Source: Chondrus crispus
Lineage: Eukaryota > Rhodophyta > Florideophyceae > Gigartinales > Gigartinaceae
Direction: 5' to 3'
Assembly: GCF_000350225.1 (NCBI RefSeq)
Contig: NW_005178764.1
Span: 251,998-315,997, forward strand
DNA: 64,000 bases
Positions within the stretch are counted from its first letter, which is position 1; each line of letters begins with the position of its first letter. This document shows, piece after piece, positions 53,359-63,001 of the stretch. A model generated the notes under the pieces. That model was not told the origin of the DNA and made no database searches. It saw only the letters and a list, made by a program, of their open reading frames with translations. Made by a program: the position numbers and the translations under genes.

Positions 53359-55295
53359 TGTAGTATAACGACGGACGCGCGCGCGGGGAGATTATTATCC
53401 GTGCGGCCGTGCACGGTGTACACGTGGGCGGGTGTGCCCACGTGTAGGGAGCGCGCTCGTGCCGAGTGGTCGTAATCTGGCGTACGTGTACAGTAGTGCA
53501 CGTGTCGGGCAAGCGGTAGTTTGCTAGTATTACGCGTGTACGCTAGCACACGTGGCATCCGTGCGGTAGTCTGTAAGCAGCTCGTGTGTACAGTAGTACA
53601 CACGTGTACCTGCAGCGTCCGCGCGGTAATTACGAATTGAGGCGCTAGTTTTTTAATTGCGTACAGTACCTGGTACGCACTAGGCGGCAGGTACTGTACA
53701 CTGGGACAGGTGTCCGAGGCGTCCCTCTGAGGGGTTAAAACTAATGGTAGGTTCGAAGGGGCAAGGGAAAGAAGGAAGGCAGGTTGATGTGTGTGAGTGA
53801 AGGAGTTGGTGCCGAGGTTTACTTTGAAGCCGTTTTCCTGCGATACTTATACACTTCGAGTGCTACACTATCGCTCTACTCCGACTCCCAGTAAACCATA
53901 CTCTACTATGCGCGACCAAGCGCGGTCTTCTTGTGGCCCGACCATACTGTTCGATTTCCACCTTACGAATCGATTCGTAACTATTAGCTCACAACTATTT
54001 CTACACATTCCAAATGACTGTAAACCATGGCCCTATGCATGCAACTGTTTCACACCTTACTAATCTGCATCCAGTCATGCCAGACTTCATTGTTGTGCAA
54101 CGAACAACTTGGCACTTGTCTATTTCCAACAACGCAAACGTCTTTCATATCACAATCGCCATACGTATCCTTGTTTCTCACCTTACTAATTTCGCCAAGC
54201 ACTGTCAGACAATTATGGCAAGTTATAACAATGTGCATCCAGACTTTCTACACAACTCACATGAGAATACATGTAAATCACACGAGTACTGTCATGAACT
54301 TGCATCCAACGGCGCACCATGACGAGAGCACAGTGCAACGGCGCGTGCTCACGCAAGACTCGCATACAGCGTGACGCGTACACAGAATAATCGCACAACT
54401 GTATTCCTCTCGCGAGAAGTACTTGTTGTACTTTTGATTCACATGTACTGTACTCGGACACGCGCAGGATCGCAAACAGTCTGACACTGTAAAACTGTAA
54501 ACCCTCATGGGCATACACCTGGATGCGTGTACATGTGTACGTACACGAATCCACCTCGCGACGTGTACATGTGTACACGGCATACATTTGTCCCGCCCGG
54601 GGGCCCCATGCAATTACCCATTACAACCATGGCAAACCACTTGAAACCCCCAAAACAACGTAATTATGGCATATACAGGCCATTTAAAGTACATCACAAG
54701 GCCAATGACGCACACGTGGACAACGCTCGACCAATAGATTTGCAGCATTAGACCTGAGGGCCAATAGAATTGCAGTATTTCCTGTGTAGTCTATAGTGCT
54801 ACGGGCCAAGGTTCCACTTGGCAAAACTATGCAAATTTGCATGACCCTCCGAGAGGCCACTTTCGTCCCCGGAACCCCAAAATCTGGGATTTTACACGTG
54901 TCATGTCGTGATATGGGTAAGAGCGCCCGGACCGTGCAGTCAGGTACACGTGTCACTCGATTTTGACCTTTCCAGATAACAGCATGTGGTCGCACATTTT
55001 CAATAAAGACCTGACACCCGTCCCCACCAGTAAACTGGGGCAAGCTCGCCCCCGTCCCTTTTGCGCCTACGTACGTCCGTTTTCGGTTGTCCGTCGCGCG
55101 CGCTGGCTTCTAACCCGTTACCGGTCGCTCCCGTTCACGCACCACGGGGCGACTGCGCGTAACCGGCCAGTGAGCCACTCCCTTTTCGCGAGCTCGTCCG
55201 ATCGGTTCAATTGGCGCGTCGCGTCCGCGCCGCGTGCTCCCTCGCTAAAGCCTCCGCCTCTCACCCAACCCAGGGCGGAGAGGAGTTATCCCACA
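53359..55295 (+). repeat. Solo LTR of the TGTRGTAY family with an insertion
   Basis: It begins tgtagtataacg and ends gttatcccaca, flanked by agcat on both sides (53354-53358 and 55296-55300). The first part (to about 53745) and last part (from about 55009) match the family; the middle is foreign. Confidence 0.9.
53746..55008. mobile_element. Foreign segment inside the solo LTR
   Basis: About 1.25 kb with no recognised gene. The junctions read ggggttaaaactaatgg on the left and caataaagacctg on the right. A taaa at both ends could be a short target duplication, but I am not sure of the borders. Several acatgtgt and tacacgtg motifs occur near 54520-54590. Confidence 0.45.
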
Positions 55296-55297
55296 AG

Positions 55298-55351
55298 CAT
55301 AGCTCACACCAATTTCGCGTCTTCAGACAACGCAATTGGTGTGAGCTATGC
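55298..55351. repeat. Inverted repeat within piggyBac-like coding sequence
   Basis: Arms gcatagctcacaccaatt (18 bp) and the exact complement are separated by 18 bp. Most of it is coding sequence of the interrupted gene. Confidence 0.85.
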
Positions 55352-55406
55352 CTACAGCCTATTTGTAGAGGATGCCCGGAATTTTGGCACTTCTCGGACA
55401 CGCTTG

Positions 55407-56010
55407 TGTGAGATAAGTTCTCTCGTCCATGGATTGAGTGAGAGCCGGAGGTCTTCGCCGAAAGAGCACGCGACGCGGAGGCGCGGCGCTCGCAAAATAA
55501 CCGATACGGACGAGCTCGCGAAAAGAGACTGGCACACGTGGCCGGGTACGAGCAGTCGCTCCGTGACGCGTATATGGAGGCCATCGGTAACGGGTTAGAA
55601 GCCAGCACGGATAAAAACTACCGAACACTCGTGGATTAGGCGCGAAAGAGACGGGGGCAAGCTTGCCCCAGTTTACCGTTGGGGACGAGTGTCAAGTCTT
55701 AACCTCTCAGAGGGACGCCTTCGATACCTGTCCCAATTGCCTAGTATGTGCCGGGTACTGCACACAATTAAAATACTAACGCCAGAATTACGAGCTACCG
55801 CGCCTACGCTGACACTACACGTGAGCGTTACAGTACGCGCGTAGTAGCTACGAACTACCACACGGAAGACAAGTGTGCTACTGCACACGTACACCACGTA
55901 ACGACAGATCGGCACGAGCGCGCACTCCCTACACGTGGGCGCTCCGCCCACGTGTACACCGTACACGGCCGCCAGATTGGTAACCTCTGCACGCCGATCG
56001 TTATACTACA
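55407..56010 (-). repeat. Solo LTR of the TGTRGTAY family, opposite orientation
   Basis: The 604-bp unit starts tgtgagataag and ends gttatactaca on the plus strand, so it is reversed relative to the copy at 53359. The flanks are gcttg and acttg, a target duplication with one change. Together the two LTRs form a large inverted repeat. Confidence 0.85.
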
Positions 56011-56130
56011 ACTTGTTCGGGCTTTCATGTGCGAAGAGAATAGAAAGGGCTTCGAACAGTCAGTGAAGGAGTAGAGAGAGCCATCGCAGCAGCAGACAGA
56101 CGCCAGAGAGTAATATTTGTTCACATGTAG

Positions 56131-56256
56131 ATGGAAAAGCTCACCGATCTGACAATGAAAGTTGAAAATGCGTTATCAGCATTTGATGCCCGAATTGAGA
56201 TTCTGAGTTACCTGAAGGAAGCAACACAGGATCTTCTCCCGCGCAAAGTTATCTAG
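56131..56256 (+). CDS. Small ORF, 41 residues, coiled-coil-like
   Basis: Starts MEKLTDLTMKVENALSAFD. It follows the piggyBac-like tail by 56 bp on the same strand. It may be a remnant of an accessory gene; I do not recognise it. Confidence 0.25.
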   Translation: MEKLTDLTMKVENALSAFDARIEILSYLKEATQDLLPRKVI

Positions 56257-57261
56257 ACGTTGTTCTTTAAAATTAAAACGAGTGGCAACGATATCAAGAA
56301 TGTTCAATGCTTGGAAAAGAATGATTCTGCCGTGAACTGTATTGATGTTGATGCTTCTGATAGAGATCTCTGAGTAGGCACAAAAGTAAAATGGTATCGA
56401 GACTTATGTGTTGAAGCTATCTGTGATATCCTATTGAGTCCCATATTTCTTCTGAAGATCACCGAGCGACCTACGGACTTTGAAAATGCGTTCATTGCTG
56501 TATAGCCCTGTTGAAAGACTGACTAAACTACCACTTCCAGTATGGAATGCCCTGTTTCATGGGTCCTACACTCATGAATTGAGTAAGCCACATGTTTTCA
56601 GGGTCGATGTTAGCATGTGACCTTTGCTGAGGTGGTTAATGTTAAGTGAGCAGCAGGCAAATGTTAACTTGTTTACGGAATATGTAGTGTCAACCTCATT
56701 TTGAATATCGAATACCTTTTTTTTGGGGGTTCGAAACTCGAAACTCATAATGAGTTTTGGGTCCCTTTTCGGCCTTCCAAAACTCATGATGAGTTTTGGG
56801 TCCTTTTTTGGAGTTTCAAAACACATGATGAGAGCACAGTATGTATTTGGCCACGATCAAGCCTCTTTGCCATAGAGAAACACTCACTATCTTGAAGCCC
56901 CATTATGTATACTAACGTTTGCAGGATGTTGCCTTCTCATTTCGCTTTATTACTAAGTAATTTAATCTCATTAGCACGAGGTAATTCGTGACAGCTTCAC
57001 CAATGGAAGAGAATTGGACTTTACAGATCGAACGCATGAGAATTGTTAAAGCTCCATATATTTGTATGATGTACCAAAGATTGTATCGATTTTCACTACC
57101 GAAAGCAGTCCAGTTTATATCATCCAGAAGATCAAGTGCGGTACAAAGGTAATATAGAGCATCCATGCGCATGCAGCAGTGGAGATGGCATTCTCATATT
57201 GATTTTCCTAGTAGTGGGAACATGTTTACTAGAAAATTAGACGAGTGGTCAATGTTTACCC
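56257..57261. other. No supported gene; short tandem repeat at 56746-56833
   Basis: AT-rich. A unit of the form atgagttttgggtccttttt is repeated about three times with changes near 56746-56833, partly as inverted copies. Confidence 0.5.
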
Positions 57262-57500
57262 AGTAGCCCTTTTTAACTAAGGGAAAATCGTGCTTATTTT
57301 TGAAATAGGACAAGAAGTGAGCCTGAGTGCTGTTTAATTACCCCGACAAAAATGTTAGAATTCCAGCTTGTTTTCAAAACAGTGGAACAAATAAGACGGG
57401 GCTCTATCAAGCTCTGACTAAAAGCTTAGCTTATCTTCCATCACCTTCCGTCAGCACCTTTTCCAGATATTGTTCCCCACTTCCCCCTTTCAACTCTCCC

Positions 57501-58786
57501 ATGTCGGCTGTCGAGGAAGATGGAATCGGATCTGTTCCCGCGCCTTCCGACGCGCCTCCCAGTGCCTCACCGCAGCATCCTAGCAGCTCCTATGCACCCG
57601 CTGTGACTCCATCACCCAGCCCCTCGCCGCCTCCGGGCCTCCCTTCGCGCCCACCTCAGCGGTTCGTCATGAACAAGGTCGAGAAGACTTGGGTGCTAAC
57701 CCAGCTCATGGTGTATAGTACCCCGATTCAAAAACTTAAGACACTCGACGTTACTTGCGCGAGGGTGGCAGACAGTGCGCGATCTCGTCACATTCGGACA
57801 GTGCGATTGTAGCCGAGCAACAGCAGTACGGCATGAGCTGGAGGCGGGCATATATGCATCGCATATCCCCTGAAAATGTCCGCCATATCGCGAATACAGC
57901 TTCAGAAATGGCAAAGAAGGTTGTCATCGCATCAGCGACCGGTTCGCCCGAACATGACGGTCCTGTAGCAGCGGCAAGAGGCGTCGAAAACGACGCACAA
58001 CACGTTTTGGACCAGGTTGTTTTATACTACAAAGAAGAAGCGACGAAACGGATGCTGACGACGGATGAAGATGCGACCAGAGCACTCAAACACACCCAGG
58101 AATCGCGTGCGGAGAAGGAAAAAAGAAATAGAGAACGGAAGGAAGCCTTCGAGAAGAACAAAAAGCGAAGAAGTGATTTGCGGGAGGCTCGAGAACGTCG
58201 TCGAATGGCCGCGGACATTCAGAACCTCCGCGCTCAGACACGCATTGCGAATGCAGCAAGCGCTAGTGCAACGCTGCAACGTCGTCAGAGCGAACAGTTT
58301 GGCATTCTCGTCAACCTGTTCGCTCAAAGCAACAATCTTCCACAACAGCACCCAGAGACCACTTTTCCACCGCCACTTCCCGACGCCCCTCTCACAATGG
58401 ATCCAGTGTTGTTTGTGCCCCTGTCAGACACCGATGTGCATGCCTTTGCGTCCGCCTCCAACAACACCATCTCCGGGGAGTCTCCTGCGCCCGTAACAGA
58501 CGCAAGTGCGTCACCAGCACCGCACACGACCGTGGAAACTACGGATAATCATGTTTCACCCGCGCGCGTCGCGGTACTTGGTCCCCGCTGTCCTCTCTAC
58601 CAAGTACTCAATTCGAGCGCCCCTGCTCACCCCGGCCACCTTTCCGTCGCTGCTCCAAAACTCCGCGTCGGCCGTCGCCACCCTCGCGTCCGCCTTGATC
58701 AGCATGGGCCGCTTCGTCACCACCACGTCCTTCAACCCCCCCTGCAACAATTTAATGTCCAAATCACCTTCAATAAAAACTTTTAA
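57501..58786 (+). pseudogene. Myb/SANT-like partner protein of the Harbinger element, frameshifted
   Basis: The ATG at 57501 starts a proline- and serine-rich N-terminus, then a trihelix-like segment (NKVEKTWVLTQLMVYS). A frameshift near 57770 leads to a frame that runs to 58786: a helical part, a strongly charged coiled coil (EKEKRNRERKEAFEKNKKRR) and a proline-rich end. Such proteins help Harbinger transposases bind DNA and enter the nucleus. The layout resembles the pseudogene at 12960-13831. Confidence 0.55.
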
Positions 58787-59011
58787 ACTGCTCCGGTTTA
58801 ATCTTGAGGTCCTGCCCAAATTTCGATTTGCTCCCCGTATCTTCTTCTGTCTTGCTTGCTTATAGATTTTTTCGACTGCGGCTCCAATATCAGTACCCCG
58901 CGGTGGGCAGGAGCGGCAGTGCGAAGGAGGCGGACTTGTCCGTGGTGGCGAGCCGCGCGGAGGAGGCAGCGAGTGTAGGGTTCTCGAAGACGCAGCGCGA
59001 CGACAGGTCAA
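58556..59011 (-). other. Open frame of uncertain status
   Basis: 151 codons, proline-rich at the start, then a lysine-rich part (ARQKKIRGANRNLG). It overlaps the end of the Myb-like gene on the other strand. It could be a captured host fragment or a shadow frame. The plus strand at 58880-59010 is GC-rich. Confidence 0.2.
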
Positions 59012-59050
59012 ACACGAAAGGAAGTCAAAACTCGTACAGTAAACTTTACT

Positions 59051-60315
59051 TCAATCTGAATCTGAGTCTATCCGGGCATGTGCTGCTAGCTTTGCTTCGT
59101 AGCGTGACCTGGGCTGAAGTGCGAAACCCCTCCTATCAGACTGCCAGTTACAAAGCATAGCAGCTGTGTTGTACGCTATCGGAAAGAGATCTTTCTCAAT
59201 CGGCCAACGCCCTAAAAGTATACGAAACCTGTTGTTGATGAAACCTATCCCCCATTCGTTGACCATTCGATGCCTTCTGATATGTCGATTGTAGCAAGTC
59301 CTAAACATCCACTCTGTGCTTTCGTTCTTCTTGTATGGAACTACCAAAGCCCCCTTCCGTGCGAAACCCATCTCAGCCATCCCGTGCTGTCCCGGAGAAA
59401 GGACATGGTCGGAAGAGCGATAGACGTCCGAACTGGTGTACATGTTCCGATCGCTTTCGGCTCCTTTTTCCGATATCTCTACGCGAATAAAGCGCCCAAC
59501 AAGTCGCAAAACACTAACACCGACCATGCATGGGCCTTTTTGTACCCATTGTATGCCCGTTCTTGTTCTGCGTCCTGCCCTGGCCTCCAGCGCCGATTCT
59601 TGTTTCCATCCATAGAAAACAAACACCTTGGAAATCGTATGATCAAACCCTCCATAGCAGCGCGGTCCCCTGCATCCGGCCATCGAATCAACTTGGGCTG
59701 AAGAGAATTAAGACTCTTAAAAAGCCCGAAGAGAACGTGCCGAAAGTAGTTTGACACTGCTCCAACGGAGACGCCATATCGATGGCCAATCCTCTGTACA
59801 CCAACCCTTCCCTCATTCTCCCCTCCGATAAAATCAAGAAACATGAACAGCATTTCTTGTGTGTCGAGACGACGGCGGCGAAGAATGCGAACCTCCCCTT
59901 CATGGTCACCTCTGACATCTATAGCAGCCAACAACGCATCGCAAACCAGAAAATGTAGAGCATCGAAATCTTCCCGCATGAGGTGAACCGTACCTTCAAA
60001 CAGCAACACGTCTGGGTCTAAGTGACGGATGTTGTCGTACAGAGTAGCGGATTTACGCCTTGCATACGGTGCTTTGGACCCACCTATGGCGTTCCCCCTA
60101 CCCGGTCCCTCCTCCTCTTCAGACTCATTCTCAAAATCTTCTTCCACCCCTCGACGAAATCCCGACAGAGCTACGCCGTGACAAATCAGGATTTCTGTGT
60201 GAGCACTGGTTTGGCTCATTTGCTTCAGGAGCAAAAAGGGAAGGAGGAAGTTGTTGTCTGCCATGATGTTGGAAAAGCTAGAGTTGGTGGTGTGAGGTTT
60301 TGCTCGTATTCCCAA
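59051..60315 (-). pseudogene. PIF/Harbinger transposase with one frameshift
   Basis: From the ATG near 60315 the protein runs through an N-terminal helix-turn-helix region (HRYGVSVGAVSNYF) and the first catalytic D (LFSMDGNK). The frame shifts near 59485. The second frame continues to 59051 with GQHGMAEMGFARKG, where the second catalytic D appears replaced by E, and NEWGIGFINNRFRILLGRW, which holds the final E. The frameshift and the D-to-E change both argue that this copy is inactive. Confidence 0.8.
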
Positions 60316-60437
60316 CTATGCGTCTCCCTGGCCACGTGTACACGTAATAGCATTTTACCGTTATTTCAAATCTACAGAAGCCATGGATTTGAGGGCTTGT
60401 CTCATAAGGGGAAAATCCTTAATTAAAAAGGGCTAGT

Positions 60438-61098
60438 GGCAAGTAAATGTTTACTTGTTGACCGGTGGTCAATGTTTACCCCGGGGCAAGTAAATGTTTA
60501 CTTGTTGACGGATATTTGGGCTGGACAGGCGGAGTGCTGTGATAGGTTGCAATACTTTGAGTTTTTCAAGAATTCAATGGCTTCTTTTGCCCCTACTGTA
60601 ATTGAGAATTGTATTAAAATCACGGTGCATATCGCGTATGATAAAAAACTTTATTTACAAGCAGGGAGAACCCGGTCCGGAGAACCCGGTCCGCATCATG
60701 GCATGATGCGTGATGCTCATACTCGCTGGCCTAGTTTTGGCGCGAAATCGGGAGTGAGACATACGTGTACTGTACTGTACGTGGACGATGTGTTGCCGAC
60801 AGAAGACGTGTCGCCAGTGAATCCAATTTTTTCAATCCGTGCACTGCGTAAATTTAACTTACCCCCACGTCGGTCCACCAATGCACGTTCTCCTAACATT
60901 AATTCGATGATGAGTCACGACACATTGCTCTCCCCCACCTAGGCTCCACGTTTTTTCCCGTTCACAGACGTGATACTCAACCAGGAAACCCCCCCGGCCT
61001 CCACTACTACCATCCGTCCCCGTCCTCCCTTCCCCCTCTGCGCACTCCCGTCCCCCCTCCCCCTAACACCCCAGTGCCCAGGAAGAAAAACAACCACA
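60438..61098. other. Upstream region of the gelsolin-like gene; repeated tgtttac motifs
   Basis: Two copies of a near-palindrome, caagtaaatgtttacttg, lie at 60440-60457 and 60485-60502, and ggtcaatgtttacccc between them also occurs at 57247. The last 140 bp before the ATG are C-rich and may hold the promoter and 5' leader. Confidence 0.5.
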
Positions 61099-62548
61099 AT
61101 GTTGGGCATCGGCAAGAAGCTCTTCTCGATGTATCAGGCGCACGCGGACAAGTCCGGCGGCGGTATGGGAGCTCCGCGCGACGCGTCGGCGCTGCTTTCG
61201 TCCATGTCGGCGGGCGCATCGGGCGAGAACAAGTGGAAGCTCACCAACCTGGCCGGCATTGGCTCGGACGACGACAAGGACCTGCGCGAGAAGGCCGCCG
61301 AGTCGGAGGGTGAGTTCGCCGCCGCGGGCGAGGCCCCGGGCCTGGAGATCTGGCGCATCGAGAAGTTCCAGCCGGAGAAGCTCGAGCCCAGGGCTGGCAA
61401 CCTCTCGTTGTACAGCGGCGACTGCTACATCGTGCTCAGCACCACCCGCAAGCAAGACTCTGACGCACTCGACTGGCAGCTGCACTACTGGATTGGAAAG
61501 GACTGCTCGCAGGATGAGTCCGGGTCCGCGGCCTACTTTACCGTTAACCTTGATGATATGCTCAACCAAAAGGTATCTTGTTTCATCGCTTGTCGTCAAC
61601 TTAACGTTTCTTGTGTTTGTGTCTGACCCAACATCACCTCACCTCTTTCTTCTCTCGAAAATCCGCAGCCCGTCCAGCATCGCGAGGTCCAATACAGCGA
61701 GTCTTCCTTGTTCCATTCTTATTTCGACTCGGTCACTTACCTCGATGGTGGAATCGACAGTGGGTACGTATCTGCATGCCCTTCTATTCCTCATTTGCTT
61801 GTCGCTATGCAACTTGCTCCAGCACGCCTTATTCCTAACACTTTTTTGGCTACCGAATCCTGCTTTTGGCTTGCAAAGGTTTAACAAGGTTGAACCGGAG
61901 GTGTATAAACCACGTCTTTTGCAGATGGCATCACTCGGCGGCACTGTTCGCGTCCTCCAAGTTCCCCTCAATCCGTCTTCCTTGAACAGCGGTGACATAT
62001 TTTTGCTTGACAACGGCATGACCATTTACCAGTTCAACGCCCCCGACGCTGATTTTAAGGAGCGTCGTCGAGCAATGGAAATCGTGGAGCAAGACATCAA
62101 GGCCGAAAGAGATGGTCTGCCGGACGTTATCTTTCTAGACGGTGACGAAGTCTTCACGTGCGATGCCTTTTGGGAACTCTTGGGAGGCAAGATTGATGAG
62201 CTGCCTCCCCCGGATGCGGACAGGGATGTCGAGGCCGGGGAAGTCGACCTTTCCGGTGCCAAGAAACTGTTCAAAATTTCCGACGAGGATGGGTCCTTAG
62301 TCATGTCGCTGGAGAAGGAAGACGGCGAGCTCTCTGAATCTGATATTAACGATACTGATGCTTGGGTGATTGCTTGCAGTGGCCAGTGCTTTATCTACAT
62401 TGGAGAAGGGACAAACCAGGATGAGAAATTCTATGTCTGGAACAACTGCGACAAAATTCTCCTGGCGGCAGATTTGGATTCCGCCGCCGCCACAAGCTTC
62501 CTGTCTAAGGACTCTGATGCTGAGACCTGGGCAAAATTGTTCTCTTAG
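61099..62548 (+). CDS. Gelsolin/severin-family actin-binding protein, two introns
   Basis: Exons are 61099-61572, 61669-61763 and 61879-62548; introns of 96 and 115 bp have GT...AG ends and keep the phase. The protein has 412 residues, near the size of three-domain severin or CapG. After an N-terminal extension of about 75 residues with a lysine-rich start, domain 1 shows LSLYSGDCYIVLST, DWQLHYWIGKD and a YLDGGIDSG turn joined across intron 2. Domain 2 shows NSGDIFLLDNGMTIYQF. Domain 3 shows DAWVIACSGQCFIYIGEG and KFYVWNN. Proteins of this family cap or sever actin filaments under calcium control in the cytoplasm. Clean splice sites and lack of breaks mark it as an active host gene. Confidence 0.88.
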
Positions 62549-63001
62549 TTTCATTCCCATTCTTACGTTTGTACTTTTCTGGGGGTGGGTACACGGTGAC
62601 GCATGGTAGTCGAGCCTCACGAGAATGATTCACTCCGTTTCGCAACTAAACTTTTTTTTCGACTCTCCCATGCCCCGAAGGCTTCCGAGGGCCACAGTTG
62701 TCTCTTTTAACATTGCTCTAGTATGTGAATATGGCCTCCTTGCGAAATCTATGAAAGAGAGGACCTCACCTGCTCGCTCGTGCAATTTCTGCATTAGTGC
62801 GTTGGGGGGCGGGGGGAATGGTGACACACAACCTAGCTGCTGCCTGCACAGTCCTGAAAACATCCGACACTAGAAGGAAGGGGAAAAGTTTTATTGTGAA
62901 AGTTGAGCAGTTAGTACAAGGTGTTCCTAGTTTGTTCCAAAACATTTTCTTGCCGAGAGCCACTATCGTCATGCGAGGTGCTGGCCGTCCGCGCAACGCA
63001 G
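62549..63001. other. Convergent intergenic region
   Basis: The 3' flanks of the gelsolin-like gene and of the minus-strand coiled-coil gene meet here. No gene or repeat is seen. Confidence 0.5.

Larger units (their letters stand above)
52951..56074 (+). pseudogene. piggyBac-like C-terminal region, interrupted by two solo LTRs
   Basis: The frame from 52951 runs to 53358, where a solo LTR begins. After the target duplication it resumes in phase at 55301, reads through WCELCLQPICRGCPEFWH, is cut again at 55406 by a second solo LTR, and resumes at 56016 to a TAG at 56072-56074. The spaced cysteines followed by a WH resemble the cysteine-rich domain at the end of piggyBac transposases. The segment SLCSFTYVLKY matches the fragment at 23155-23580. 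The phase is preserved across both insertions, so the insertions came after the gene was assembled. Confidence 0.55.
57262..60437 (-). mobile_element. PIF/Harbinger transposon with transposase and Myb-like gene
   Basis: Inverted ends agtagcccttttt (57262) and its near complement aaaaagggctagt (to 60437) enclose a Myb-like gene on the plus strand and a Harbinger transposase on the minus strand, the usual two-gene layout. The repeats may extend outward with tgtttac motifs. I could not fix a 3-bp target duplication. Both genes carry breaks. Confidence 0.7.

Noticed and set aside
53746..55008. A piggyBac insertion at TTAA inside the solo LTR
   Set aside because: The left junction has ttaa but the right one reads taaa, and no terminal repeats or transposase could be found.
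55009..55700. A DNA transposon with long terminal inverted repeats
   Set aside because: The arms are the two inverted solo LTRs, each with its own target duplication, so a single foldback element is not needed.
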